The notes below the pieces were generated by a model. The model had not been told where the DNA came from. It made no database searches and saw only the letters and a program-made list of their open reading frames with translations. Made by a program: the position numbers and the translations under genes. Shown here piece after piece: positions 26,909-35,882 of a stretch of DNA of 64,000 bases. Origin of the DNA: Candidatus Bathyarchaeota archaeon (lineage in GTDB: Archaea > Thermoproteota > Bathyarchaeia > TCS64); assembly GCA_018396865.1 (NCBI GenBank), contig JAGTRB010000001.1:1-64000 (forward strand), in the 5' to 3' direction. How positions within the stretch are numbered: position 1 is the first letter of the stretch; each line of letters begins with the position of its first letter.

Positions 26909-27559
26909 ATGAGGGAGAGGTGCATAGTGATACTGAGCGGGGGGCCAGACTCGACGACTCTGGCATACTGGGCTAGGGCAGAGGGCTATGAAGTCCACGC
27001 GCTCATATTCAACTACGGACAGAGAGCTCAAAGGGAGATAGAGTGCGCGGTCAAGACAGCTGAGAGGTTGAAAATCCATTTCCAGGTGGTTGATCTATCC
27101 TCCCTGAAGAGGCTATATAAGGGCGTGACATCCCTTGTAGACTCAGGGATCCCCGTTGCCTCATCCTTCGAGAGGTCTTTGATAGTGCCCTTCAGAAACG
27201 GAATCTTCCTCTCCATAGCCGTAGCATATGCCTCATCTGTTAAGGCTAGGAGGATATTCTACGGAGCTCACCTCGAGGATCAGGCGTTTTACCCTGACAC
27301 AAGGAGGGAGTTCTACAAGGCCTTTGAGGCCTCTGCGAGGCTAGGGACCGGGGAGGAGATCACAGTGGAAGCCCCATTCGGAGATATCTCTAAATCGGAG
27401 ATCCTGAAGAAGGGATATGAACTTGGTGTTCCATTCCAGTTAACCTGGTCCTGCTACCTAAATGGCCCGAAACACTGCGGAGTATGCGAGTCCTGCATAA
27501 ACCGTAAGAGGGCGTTCAGGGAGGCTGGTTTAACCGACCCCACAGAGTACGAGGAGTGA
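26909..27559 (+). CDS. queC: 7-cyano-7-deazaguanine synthase (QueC)
   Basis: This is a 216-residue PP-loop enzyme that converts 7-carboxy-7-deazaguanine to preQ0 with ATP and ammonia, a step toward archaeosine in archaeal tRNA. The PP-loop is VILSGGPDSTTLAYW, where SGGLDS is usual, so the fourth residue is Pro. FNYGQRAQREIECA and VPFRNGIFLSIAVAYA are family signatures. The zinc-binding cysteines are in WSCYLNGPKHCGVCESC. The length is normal. It starts 3 bases after queT and ends 4 bases before the DUF998-like gene, which probably makes a three-gene operon. TGT, ArcS and QueD/E-type genes are not in this window. Confidence 0.93.
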   Translation: MRERCIVILSGGPDSTTLAYWARAEGYEVHALIFNYGQRAQREIECAVKTAERLKIHFQVVDLSSLKRLYKGVTSLVDSGIPVASSFERSLIVPFRNGIFLSIAVAYASSVKARRIFYGAHLEDQAFYPDTRREFYKAFEASARLGTGEEITVEAPFGDISKSEILKKGYELGVPFQLTWSCYLNGPKHCGVCESCINRKRAFREAGLTDPTEYEE

Positions 27560-27563
27560 AGGG

Positions 27564-28184
27564 GTGATGAGGCATCGGATGGGGGTTTTAAGGTTTTCTG
27601 GCCTTTCCGGGATAGCGGCCGTGGCCTTGGGATTCTCAGCTGTCCTCCTCTCCATAGCCTCCTCTCCATGGTTCAACTGGACGGAGAACGCCCTCAGCGA
27701 CCTTGGAGTAGGAGGCTCAGGATTAATTTTCAACACCGGCCTTATAGCCTCTGGGGTACTCTTGATATTCTTCTTCCTGGGGCTCCTGAAGCTTTCTGGG
27801 GGATGCTGGGCCTGGAAGCTCGGCTCCTACATGTTCTTAGCAGATGCCATATCCTTGGTTGGGGTTGGAGTATTCAATGAGAGCTTTGGAAGAGTCCACT
27901 TATACTTCTCATTAGTCTTCTTCATTCTAATGCCCTTATCACTCATCATGCTGGGGCTCTCTTTGTGGAGTAGAGGAATAAGAGGATTGAGCCTATTCAC
28001 CCTATTTTCAGCCCTCGTTACACCCACAGTCTGGTTGATGCCGTGGAGAGGGGCAGCCATCCCAGAGGCCTTGTCGACCCTGGCGACGGCCGTATGGATG
28101 ATCAATATAAGCCTAAAAATGTTGAGGTCTGAGACTATGGATAGACCCGCCTCATGTCCCTCGGGAAGGGTATCGCATCCCTGA
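27564..28184 (+). CDS. DUF998-like membrane protein
   Basis: This is a 206-residue protein with about six membrane helices, showing the DUF998 pattern. The first helix is followed by SSPWFNWTENALSDLG, the family's aspartate- and asparagine-containing loop. A fourth-helix loop contains NESFGRVHLYFSLVFF with a histidine. The C-terminal 20 residues (MDRPASCPSGRVSHP) are hydrophilic. The end overlaps the 3' end of the convergent asnS gene by 50 bases, so those residues are encoded opposite the AsnRS C-terminus. It starts 4 bases after queC. Function unknown. Confidence 0.78.
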   Translation: MMRHRMGVLRFSGLSGIAAVALGFSAVLLSIASSPWFNWTENALSDLGVGGSGLIFNTGLIASGVLLIFFFLGLLKLSGGCWAWKLGSYMFLADAISLVGVGVFNESFGRVHLYFSLVFFILMPLSLIMLGLSLWSRGIRGLSLFTLFSALVTPTVWLMPWRGAAIPEALSTLATAVWMINISLKMLRSETMDRPASCPSGRVSHP

Positions 28185-29463
28185 TGTGTTCAAGCTTTGC
28201 TATCCACATCAATAATCTCTCGATGCCCAGGCCGAAGCCACTGTGGGGAACCGATCCCCACCTCCTGAGGTCTAGGTACCACCTGTAGTCCTCTGGGTCC
28301 AGCCCCTCCTCCCTAATCCTCTGGAGAAGCTCCTCATAGTTGTCTATCCTCTGGCCTCCCCCAATGATCTCCCCATATCCCTCAGGGGCTAGGAGATCTG
28401 CTGAGAGGGTGACCTCCGGCCTCTTCGGGTCGGGCTTATGGTAGAAGGCCTTCACCCCCTTCGGGAAGTGGGTGACCCAGAAGGGGGTGTCAAAATGCTT
28501 GGTTAGGGGCTCCTCCTGCTGCCAACCCATATCCTCCCCCCATAGGAGCTCTATCCCATCCTTCCTCAGTATCTCGAGGGCCTCGTCATAGGTTATCCTG
28601 GGAAATGGAGGCTCAAGCCTCAGAAGCTCCTCTGGCTCCCTTCCAAGTTTCCTCAGCTCCCTAGGCCTTTCCTGGGCCAATGTGTGGCAGATGTGGGTTA
28701 CCAGCTCGTCGCCGACCTTCATTATCCCATATAGGTCTGTGAAGGGCTCCTCCACCTCGAGGTGCCAGTACTCTGCTAGGTGGCGTCGGGTTCTGCTCTT
28801 CTCCGCCCTGAAGCTTGGGGCTATGGTGTATATCTTACCGAGGCTGCTGATGAGGGCCTCCGCGTATAGCTGCCAGCTCTGGGCTAGGTAGACCCCCTCC
28901 TCATCGAAGTACTCCACCTGGAAGAGGGTTGAACCCCCCTCGCACGCTGCAGCTGTGAAGATGGGGGAGTGGGTCTCAGTGTAACCATTCTTGACGAGCC
29001 AGCTTCTGGCAGCCTCCATAGTCTTAGCCCTTAACCTAAGGATTGCCTGCATCTTAGGCTCCCTGATATAGAGGTGGCGATTGTCTAGGAGGAAGTCCAA
29101 CCCATGCCTCTTATGGGTTATCGGATAATCGGGCTGGGATTCTAAGATAAGTCCAACCCGATTTACTGAGAGTTCTCTGCCCCCAGGGGCCCTCTTATCT
29201 GCTCTCACTATCCCTTCGACCTCGATAACAGATTCGAGGGGTAGCCTCTCGATCCTCTCGAACTCCTCCTCTCCTATGCTCTTCCTGTCTAGGGTGCATT
29301 GAATTACCCCTGAGCCATCCCTCACGAGGAGGAACTGAATGCCTCCACTACTCCTCTTATTGTAGATCCATCCTCTCACCGAGATCCTCTGCTCATCATA
29401 CACACCGTCAAGTATATCTGCCACGTCTACCGGTTTAGACTGTTCGGACATAGCTTCGGCCAA
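28135..29463 (-). CDS. asnS: Asparaginyl-tRNA synthetase
   Basis: This is a 442-residue class IIb synthetase. Residues about 15-110 form the OB-fold anticodon domain (ISVRGWIYNKRSSGGIQFLL). The catalytic domain has motif 2, APSFRAEKSRTRRHLAEYWHLE (two halves), and motif 3, GFGLGIERLLMWI. The segment THFPKGVKAFYHKPDP is typical of AsnRS rather than AspRS, as is the GGSTLFQVEYFDEEG stretch. The tail overlaps the convergent DUF998-like gene. Presence of AsnRS means asparagine can be charged directly, without requiring the GatCAB transamidation route for Asn. Start: ATG at 29463; a second ATG at 29451 is possible. Confidence 0.93.
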   Translation of the reverse strand: MAEAMSEQSKPVDVADILDGVYDEQRISVRGWIYNKRSSGGIQFLLVRDGSGVIQCTLDRKSIGEEEFERIERLPLESVIEVEGIVRADKRAPGGRELSVNRVGLILESQPDYPITHKRHGLDFLLDNRHLYIREPKMQAILRLRAKTMEAARSWLVKNGYTETHSPIFTAAACEGGSTLFQVEYFDEEGVYLAQSWQLYAEALISSLGKIYTIAPSFRAEKSRTRRHLAEYWHLEVEEPFTDLYGIMKVGDELVTHICHTLAQERPRELRKLGREPEELLRLEPPFPRITYDEALEILRKDGIELLWGEDMGWQQEEPLTKHFDTPFWVTHFPKGVKAFYHKPDPKRPEVTLSADLLAPEGYGEIIGGGQRIDNYEELLQRIREEGLDPEDYRWYLDLRRWGSVPHSGFGLGIERLLMWIAKLEHIRDAIPFPRDMRRVYP

Positions 29464-29556
29464 TCCTCTATATAGCTTCTAATATATAATTTCGCCCAGC
29501 CACGGTTATAAAGATGATGAGGTAAGTCTCCTTTATAAAGCCTCTATTGAAGACTT

Positions 29557-29705
29557 TCGGACTGCTGAACGAAAAGTATAGTGCATTGTTCTCTGAGGCT
29601 CTCGATCTCAATATGGTCTCCAAGTATGATGCTGCGTGGATAACCTATATCCCTCACCAATTAGCCAATGAAAATGGAGAATTCAAGGCCTACCCAAGAA
29701 ATTAA
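29557..29705 (+). pseudogene. Duplicated C-terminal fragment of a substrate-binding protein
   Basis: Reading GLLNEKYSALFSEALDLNM and on through VSKYDAAWITY gives a clear relative of the segment at about 31330-31430 in the intact gene downstream (LLLNERYSLLFSEPLDLDM then ASRYDIAWIIV). The fragment then departs and ends at a TAA (29703-29705). There is no start or N-terminal part. It marks a past tandem copy of the substrate-binding gene. Confidence 0.75.
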
Positions 29706-29716
29706 GTCATGGGTGA

Positions 29717-29860
29717 TGTAACCTTAAGCCCTTCACATCACCTCCTCTAAGAGGCTTAGCATTGTAAGGAGCTCCGAATGGGCAGGGAGCCCTATTCCCT
29801 CTCGAAGGGTTTTATTGTGCTCCATCGAGGGAAGTAGGCCCCTTAAGGCTTAAGGTTACA
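29717..29860. repeat. 144-bp element with perfect 14-bp terminal inverted repeats
   Basis: TGTAACCTTAAGCC at 29717-29730 is the exact reverse complement of GGCTTAAGGTTACA at 29847-29860. Inside, further short complementary blocks (TTCCCTC with GAGGGAA, and GAGGC with GCCTC-like words) would allow extended folding. There is no ORF inside and no clear target-site duplication. It may be a miniature inverted-repeat element or a structured RNA. Confidence 0.5.
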
Positions 29861-29976
29861 GGGCCAAGCCATGTAGCAAAATGTTTAAATTAAAGTGTTC
29901 GTTTTCTATCAATGAAATAAGATGAACTTTTCAAGATTTATTCTATTAATATTATTAAATTACTACATCAATAAGT

Positions 29977-30285
29977 TTGACTACCGCTGAGGTCAAGCCA
30001 CTTATCTGGCATGACTATGAATATTTTGATGAAATATTAGATCCAGGTCATTGCTTTGAGCGTTCACGTACGCCATATGCAGTTTCTGTGCACATCAATT
30101 CAATATCAGGCCCAGGTGATGAGGTTGAGGTAACAATAATGGTGGGTGGAATAGAGATATGGGGTGGTCTTTTAAGTGCTGGTGAAAGTTCTTCAGTTAT
30201 TACCTGTAATGACCAATATACAGTAGTACATATAGCTAATCCTTATGGAAGTAATTCTGGTATATGGATCCATGTTATAGGATAG
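29977..30285 (+). CDS. Small secreted-like protein, possibly frameshifted at its start
   Basis: The 102 codons starting at a TTG encode a beta-rich, cysteine-containing sequence (PYAVSVHINSISGPGDEVEV, then GGIEIWGGLLSAGESSSVI). I do not recognise it. The composition is AT-rich compared with core genes. Upstream, in another frame, ATG at 29922 opens MNFSRFILLILLNYYINKF, which looks like a signal peptide and sits 34 bases after a TTTAAATTA box. That frame stops just as the present one begins to look coded. A single-base frameshift near 29970 would join them, so this may be a secreted protein gene that is either broken or misread. A secreted binding domain is plausible because the next gene is a substrate-binding protein. 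Confidence 0.45.
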   Translation: MTTAEVKPLIWHDYEYFDEILDPGHCFERSRTPYAVSVHINSISGPGDEVEVTIMVGGIEIWGGLLSAGESSSVITCNDQYTVVHIANPYGSNSGIWIHVIG

Positions 30286-30373
30286 TCATTGGGTGATGCA
30301 TTAATTCCTAACTTATTTTTTATAGTTTTAAGGGGTATGTAAGAAATGTCGGGGAGATGGACGAATCCTCTTT

Positions 30374-31666
30374 TTGGCTCTTTTAGCAGTCATGGGTTGG
30401 GGTTTTTGTGGATCCCTTGTCATTCAGATCAATTCGCTAAATGCGCATCTTCATGAATCGGAGATAGAAAAAGAACAACTTCAAAAGGAGATTTTCGAAT
30501 TAAAGAATAAAATTCTAGAAAATGTTACTATTCGGATAGGTGTAACAGCGGCGGATGATGATTATAATAGAACAGAAAGGTTTTTTGAGGAAATAGTGGA
30601 AAGAGAGGTTAACGAATATTGCTCAAAAATGAACTATGGTGTTAAATTTGATTTCGTTGTAAAAAACAATAAAGGATTGTCATATATTGCCCTTCAAAAT
30701 CTTCAAGAGTTTAAAGAGATGAGTATAAACATAATTATAGGTCATCCATGGTCGGCCCACTGCTACGTGTCTATGATGTATGTTAATAAAAATAATATGC
30801 TGCTCTTCAGCTCATCTTCTCAGTCCTCTCAGCTAGCAAGGTCTGGAGATAACCTTCTGAGAATGTATCCAGTTGACTCACAACAAGGCCTTGTAATCGC
30901 AGAGATGCTGAGAAGCTTAGGGATAAGGGCGGTCATCGTGATGCAGCGAGGAGATATGTGGGCAGACGGCATATACAAGGTTTTAGAGGAGTTCCCTAAG
31001 AGAGGTGGAGTGATCCTCAGTAGGATCAGGTACGACCCTGAATGCACGGATTTCAGAGGCCACCTCTCCGAGATGGAGGGTATCGCCAAGGAAGCTATCC
31101 AAAGGTATGGAAAGGAGCATGTAGCCGTTGAGCTCATCTCATTCTCTGAAGGTGTGAAGATACTCAAGCAGGCCAGAGAATGCCCCTCCCTCTACAGCCT
31201 ATACTGGTTTGGCTCCGATTATACGGCTGGCACTTGGGGTTTCCAAGCCCTCATCGGGGGAGCCCCAGATGAGGCTGCCCACCTCAGGGTCTTCAGTCCT
31301 CTCCTGGAGCCGACGAGATCTCAGCTATATCTATTGCTGAATGAGAGATATAGTTTATTGTTCTCTGAGCCTCTAGATCTCGACATGGCCTCTAGGTATG
31401 ATATTGCATGGATAATCGTTAAGGCCGTCCTAGTGGCCAGAACAATAGACGTGAAAAGGCTGCTAGAAATCATCCCAAGCATAGCATCAACATTTTTCGG
31501 GGCCAGCGGCTGGTGTAAACTAGACGAAAACGGGGATAGAGAAACAGCTGACTATGGGATATATGGCTACGGATACTGGAATAATACTGTGACTAGAATC
31601 AAGTATGGCTCATATGATGGGAGGACCGGTGAGGTATCATGGTTTCTCCCTGTTGAGCCCCGATAG
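30374..31666 (+). CDS. Periplasmic-binding-protein type 1 (branched-chain amino-acid type) lipid- or membrane-anchored receptor
   Basis: This is a 430-residue protein with an N-terminal membrane anchor (LLAVMGWGFCGSLVIQI), a short coiled coil (EIEKEQLQKEIFELKNKI) and a type 1 solute-binding domain. IRIGVTAADDD and IIIGHPWSAHCYVS (usually IGP), then MYPVDSQQGLVIAEMLRSLG and VIVMQRGDMWADG, match Leu/Ile/Val-binding and urea/amide-binding proteins. No permease or ATPase gene is adjacent. The first half (to about 30820) is strikingly AT-rich, and the second half has the normal base use of the window; its tail is duplicated at 29557. This suggests a recombined gene. The TTG at 30374 is the start with least evidence against it. 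The ligand is unknown. Confidence 0.8.
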   Translation: MALLAVMGWGFCGSLVIQINSLNAHLHESEIEKEQLQKEIFELKNKILENVTIRIGVTAADDDYNRTERFFEEIVEREVNEYCSKMNYGVKFDFVVKNNKGLSYIALQNLQEFKEMSINIIIGHPWSAHCYVSMMYVNKNNMLLFSSSSQSSQLARSGDNLLRMYPVDSQQGLVIAEMLRSLGIRAVIVMQRGDMWADGIYKVLEEFPKRGGVILSRIRYDPECTDFRGHLSEMEGIAKEAIQRYGKEHVAVELISFSEGVKILKQARECPSLYSLYWFGSDYTAGTWGFQALIGGAPDEAAHLRVFSPLLEPTRSQLYLLLNERYSLLFSEPLDLDMASRYDIAWIIVKAVLVARTIDVKRLLEIIPSIASTFFGASGWCKLDENGDRETADYGIYGYGYWNNTVTRIKYGSYDGRTGEVSWFLPVEPR

Positions 31667-31723
31667 CTATTAAATATTTTAAATATTGATAATGGAGCCT
31701 TCCCTTTGAGATTACTTGAGGAG

Positions 31724-34294
31724 TTAGCTTCTTCTTGGGCTATCTTGGAAGAAGCTTTGGAGTGTTGTTATCCTCGGACGACCTATTATCCGGTCTAGAT
31801 CTATCTCGAAGGCCTCAAGAACCTGCTCAAACATGGACTCTAGGTATTCCACGTATTTATCTACATCAATATCCCTCTTGGATGCAAGCCTTACAGGTTT
31901 TACTCCCCCCTGAGTGACGACGTAGCTTATTATGTCGCCCACCCCTAGGGTTATTCCCTGCTCCTGGAGCATCTTCGCCGCCTTAACGTGCTGTGGGTTG
32001 GTCTCGTAGCTTGATAAGCTCCTCCCGAGCATCACCCTGAAGGCGAGCTCCTCAAGCTCGAACTCCCTACTCCTCAGCCTGTTATATACCCTCTCCACGA
32101 GCTCCCTTATGGCATCCTTGGCCCCCTCCACATCCTCGGGTCTCTGGATATCGGCTAGGATCTTTGTGAGCTGATGGAATGCCTCCTTTATAATGGGCGG
32201 TATATGCCTCTTCTTCCCGGTCAACCCCTTTATGTCCACACTCCCGTCGGGGGATACCCCCACATAGTTCTTCTTCCGCCTTGAGAAGACCACATATCTA
32301 TAGACCTTATCAATGTCGAGTTCAACCCCTAGGTTTTTTCTAGACCACTCCATGAGTTCGATTATCTGCTCCTCCTTCGGCTGCTCTAGGAAGATGCTGT
32401 CGGTGTCTCCGTAGATCACCTCTATCCCAAGCTTCTCGGAGGCCTCAAGGGTCTTGGTCATCGCGTATCTGCCTATGGCTGCTGTGCTCTCGGCGAGGGG
32501 TGGGCAGTAGAGCCTGAAGGTCTCCGCGCCAAAGACGCCATAGGAGGCGTTTAATATTACCTTAAGAGCCCTCTGGACCACGTCGTAGAAGGCCCTCTCC
32601 TCCCTAGACAGCCTCTTATCCCTTGATAGGGGTTTGTACCATTTCACCCTGAGGTCTCTCAGGCTGCCTATGAGGAGGCTGGTTAGACCCCTACGTTTCC
32701 TGCAGACCCAGTGGGGGGTTCCCGGTATTATGTTGTTCCTATCCTCTGGGTGGGGGCAAAGGATAGTCTCGTAGCTTAGGTTCCAGTTCCTTATGGCTGA
32801 GGGGTATAGGGAGGCGAAGTCGAGGACCGTAACCCCGAAGTGTATCCCTGCCTTAGGTTCCCTGACTATGGCTCCTAGGTACTTTCTCCCCTTTATTATC
32901 GCCTTTGTCGCCGTCTCCCCCTTTAGGGTTAGGATGTCATCCTCATTAGGGATGAGCCACCCCCTCCTCCTATGCTCATACTCCATAAGGGTGAGGATCC
33001 ATCTGCTAACACCCTGCCTGGTCACATCCTCAAGAGTCATCCTGCTTATCCTGCATAGTATCACCATGAGCTTCATCACCAAGTCTTCGTCAAAGGAGGT
33101 CAACTCGTAGGTTATCTTAGCGTCCTGTAGGCAGTACTTGGCCACCTCCACCCTTGAGGAGGTTGAGAAGTCAAGCTGAAGCTTCCTCTCCCCGATGAGG
33201 CTGGAGGCGACATCATCTAGGGTGTTCTCCCTGTAGCGGTCGCTGAAGGCATAGACTTGGACAGCCCTGTTCAGGAAGAACCTGTATAGGTCTATGTGGA
33301 CGCCGTTCCTGAGATAGGCGAACTTCCTGCCCAGGGTTATAGGGATCTCCTCAGGCGAGAAGCCAAGCCTCTGGGCCCTCCTCCTCAGGTATCTTAGATC
33401 GAAGTCATCACCGTTGAAGGTGAGAATGACCGGATACTCATCTAGGAGCCTGAAGGTCTCTCTGATGAGCTCCTTCTCATCATGGAATACCTTGATCTCA
33501 GCCCCCTCTATCAAGGGCTGCTCCATTTTTTCCTCGGCCAGGATAAAGACACGTCTCAAACCCTCGCTAGAGACTGATGAGATCGCTATGATGGGCTGCT
33601 GGGCCTCCTCGGGGTTGGGAACCCTATCAGCTTGGGTCATTTGTACCTCTATGTCTACAGACGCGCGGCGTATGCGGGGAACAGGATGCTGGAGGAGCCT
33701 CGCCCACTCCAATATCTGCTCCTTGAAATCAGGTTCTTCATCCTTTATCAGGAGGGATAGCCTCTCCATAACCTCCTCCGGAAGCTCATAATCCTCCTCA
33801 ACCAGCCTTCCATCCTCCACCCTGTAAGGCATCCCCGGGATCAGGCCCCTATCGTAGATATAGTTCTGGTAGTAGCGTATGTAGCTCTCCCAGCTCTCCT
33901 CTAATACATTCCTTATCCCCGATTTACCTTGACCCCCTATGGCTAAGGGGTTAGAGGCTACGATCTTCGTAACTCTGATCTTCTCATCCGTGAGAGCATC
34001 ATACTTCTCAATGGGCTCCAATGTGAGGAGGCCTGGATAGCTGAGGAGCTTCTCGTTCTTCCTGAGCTCCTCTGGACTCTTCTTCGAGATGCAGTAGGGG
34101 AGGTGCCCTGTGTCGTCGTACCATATGTAGATCTGCTGGGATGTGGGCTCGTAGAGGCGGAGGAAGGCCTTCTCAGCCTTGCCGTCGTATCCCGCCGATA
34201 GGAGGATAGATGGAGGTAGGTCTCTAGAAGCGAGCCTTCCGAGGGGCTGTAGGGCCTCCTCCTCGAATGCCTCCTCCAGCTCTTCAGGTTGCAT
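31724..34294 (-). CDS. polB: Family B DNA polymerase with 3'-5' exonuclease
   Basis: This is a replicative-type archaeal DNA polymerase of about 856 residues (882 if the upstream ATG at 34372 is used). Exonuclease motifs: DIEV near residue 215, FNGDDFDLRYL near 310 and YCLQDAKITYEL near 410. Polymerase motif A is LDFASLYPSAIRNWNL, motif B is KVILNASYGVFG, and motif C is YGDTDSIFLE; KGLTGKKRHI is the KKRH-type DNA-contacting loop. All catalytic acids are present. I prefer ATG at 34294 because the longer start would overlap the upstream agmatinase gene by 56 bases and adds a Trp-rich, unconserved-looking stretch. The agmatinase gene lies directly upstream on the same strand. Assignment to a particular PolB class needs a tree. 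Confidence 0.93.
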   Translation of the reverse strand: MQPEELEEAFEEEALQPLGRLASRDLPPSILLSAGYDGKAEKAFLRLYEPTSQQIYIWYDDTGHLPYCISKKSPEELRKNEKLLSYPGLLTLEPIEKYDALTDEKIRVTKIVASNPLAIGGQGKSGIRNVLEESWESYIRYYQNYIYDRGLIPGMPYRVEDGRLVEEDYELPEEVMERLSLLIKDEEPDFKEQILEWARLLQHPVPRIRRASVDIEVQMTQADRVPNPEEAQQPIIAISSVSSEGLRRVFILAEEKMEQPLIEGAEIKVFHDEKELIRETFRLLDEYPVILTFNGDDFDLRYLRRRAQRLGFSPEEIPITLGRKFAYLRNGVHIDLYRFFLNRAVQVYAFSDRYRENTLDDVASSLIGERKLQLDFSTSSRVEVAKYCLQDAKITYELTSFDEDLVMKLMVILCRISRMTLEDVTRQGVSRWILTLMEYEHRRRGWLIPNEDDILTLKGETATKAIIKGRKYLGAIVREPKAGIHFGVTVLDFASLYPSAIRNWNLSYETILCPHPEDRNNIIPGTPHWVCRKRRGLTSLLIGSLRDLRVKWYKPLSRDKRLSREERAFYDVVQRALKVILNASYGVFGAETFRLYCPPLAESTAAIGRYAMTKTLEASEKLGIEVIYGDTDSIFLEQPKEEQIIELMEWSRKNLGVELDIDKVYRYVVFSRRKKNYVGVSPDGSVDIKGLTGKKRHIPPIIKEAFHQLTKILADIQRPEDVEGAKDAIRELVERVYNRLRSREFELEELAFRVMLGRSLSSYETNPQHVKAAKMLQEQGITLGVGDIISYVVTQGGVKPVRLASKRDIDVDKYVEYLESMFEQVLEAFEIDLDRIIGRPRITTLQSFFQDSPRRS

Positions 34295-34316
34295 CAAATA
34301 CTTTTTCCAACCGCCC

Positions 34317-35219
34317 CTATATCTGCTGTTCCATTCCAGTTCTGGCTGACTCCAAGGCGTAGATAGATTCAAGGATGATATACGCGGCTTGGGTTGAGGT
34401 CAATCCAGAGTCATAGTTGGGTGTTACCTCGGTGAGATCGAGGCCCCTAAATCTCAAGTCCACTCCCCCTGTTATTATATCAAGTAGACCTGTCACACTT
34501 AATCCCTCAGGAACCGGGTTGCAGACCGCTGGTGCAGCAGAGGGGTCCAAGACATCCATATCTATAGTGAGGTAGGCAGAGAATGCTGAGGCTAGGGCCT
34601 CTCTTAAGGCCTTAAGAGCCCTCTCAGGCCCTCCCCTTAATATGTCTAGGGAGGTCACTATTCCCAGCCTCTCCGATTTCTCCTCAGCTAATTTCAGCTC
34701 CTCCTCTGAGAAGGCCCTGCACCCTATGAAGAGGAAGTAGGCGTCGAGCTCCTCGAAGGCCCTTCGTATGAAGGTGGCGTGGGAGAGACGGAGTCCAGAT
34801 AGGCTCTCCCTGAGGTCGAGGTGGGCATCGAGGCAGACCACTAGGTCTGGCCTCAGGGCCCTCAGGGCGCCCAAGGTCACAGTGTGCTCCCCGCCCATCA
34901 TAACGGGGATCTTACCAGAGGCGGAGATAAACTTGAAAGCCTTCACTACGCATTCAAGATAGGCCTCGACATCTCTTGAACCCTTCAAATCACCAATATC
35001 CGAAACCCTCACCTTATCCCTCCTAAGACCCGTTCTAAGGCTGCATCCCTCAAGATCCATGCTCGCCCATCTTATTGAGCTGGGGGCGAATCTAGACCCC
35101 CTTCTGTAAGAGCCCGTGAGATCTAATGGGGCTCCAAAAACAACATAATCAGCCTCATCAAAGGTTGTAGATGTATCAATGAAGGGCTGCGGCACAGGAT
35201 TGAATATATCCTCCTTCAA
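34317..35219 (-). CDS. speB: Agmatinase / ureohydrolase
   Basis: This is a 300-residue member of the arginase-agmatinase family, which hydrolyses agmatine to putrescine and urea. Mn ligands are seen in MMGGEHTVTLG, CLDAHLDLRE and TIDMDVLDPS. The segment LRLSHATFIRRA follows the second motif as in agmatinases, and FAPSSIRWAS is a family N-terminal hallmark. The length is typical. It lies upstream of polB on the same strand, with the stop near the preferred polB start. Polyamine synthesis is probable, though related enzymes act on guanidinobutyrate or formiminoglutamate. Confidence 0.9.
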   Translation of the reverse strand: MKEDIFNPVPQPFIDTSTTFDEADYVVFGAPLDLTGSYRRGSRFAPSSIRWASMDLEGCSLRTGLRRDKVRVSDIGDLKGSRDVEAYLECVVKAFKFISASGKIPVMMGGEHTVTLGALRALRPDLVVCLDAHLDLRESLSGLRLSHATFIRRAFEELDAYFLFIGCRAFSEEELKLAEEKSERLGIVTSLDILRGGPERALKALREALASAFSAYLTIDMDVLDPSAAPAVCNPVPEGLSVTGLLDIITGGVDLRFRGLDLTEVTPNYDSGLTSTQAAYIILESIYALESARTGMEQQI

Positions 35220-35360
35220 GGCTTAACACGCCTCGATCCATTGTACATCATAAAAGGCTCTTAAACCTCTTAAATCCGCTACCACTCAGAGGGCATATTT
35301 TGCCTTTACCTGAATATATAAAATCAGTAAATGAGCTTCATTATTTTAAAGATAAGAGCT

Positions 35361-35750
35361 TTAAACAGCTTCTTTGCTTATCCATCTATAAGCTGTCTTT
35401 AGAGGTATACCCAACTCTTCTGATATCTGTTTCGCGCTGTAACCTCTTCTTCTAAGATCCTGCATCAATATTTTACTTCTTCTCCTTTCAGCCTTACTAA
35501 ATTTAGCCTTATTTATAAAGGATATCCTATCTTCTTTACCGAATAAGGAGAGAGCTAACATGAATGCTCTGAGATAATTGCAATCCTTATTTATATATCC
35601 AAACAACTTGATCTGATATCCATCTGCTATGTAATTCCTCAGCTGACCTAGTACTTGCTCTATCAGTGTGAAACTGGGAGATGAGGCAAACCTGACCTCC
35701 ACTAGGGTACTTTCAGGCTTGACCTCAATTTCATATCTCGTGTCAGCCAT
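35361..35750 (-). CDS. HTH DNA-binding regulator with a novel N-terminal domain
   Basis: This protein of about 129 residues ends in a clear helix-turn-helix: RRSKILMQDLRRRGYSAKQI then SEELGIPLKTAYRWISK, resembling resolvase/Hin-type or AsnC-like HTH segments. The first 80 residues (YEIEVKPESTLVEVRFASS...) form an alpha/beta region I do not recognise. I choose ATG at 35750: a TTTTAATAA box on the minus strand about 30 bases upstream suggests a leaderless message, while TTG at 35768 would lie too near it. It is divergent from the palindromic promoter at 35834-35868, where it may bind. Confidence 0.65.
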   Translation of the reverse strand: MADTRYEIEVKPESTLVEVRFASSPSFTLIEQVLGQLRNYIADGYQIKLFGYINKDCNYLRAFMLALSLFGKEDRISFINKAKFSKAERRRSKILMQDLRRRGYSAKQISEELGIPLKTAYRWISKEAV

Positions 35751-35833
35751 CCTCGACCCGGCTCCCAATTAGGCTTATTAAAAGCTGGCTTCAGAGACCT
35801 CCTTATAAACTTTTCTCATAAAAAAATTTTTTG

Positions 35834-35868
35834 AAAATGAGAAAGATTTATAAGCTTCTTCTCATTTT
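35834..35868. promoter_or_regulatory. Palindromic operator centred on a TATA box
   Basis: AAAATGAGAA (35834-35843) and TTCTCATTTT (35859-35868) form a perfect 10-bp inverted repeat whose centre falls on TTTATAAG (35847-35854). A third half-site, AAAATGAGA, lies at about 35880-35889. A protein bound here would block TBP, so repression is likely; the adjacent HTH gene is the obvious candidate. Confidence 0.55.
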
Positions 35869-35882
35869 TGAAATTTTGCAAA

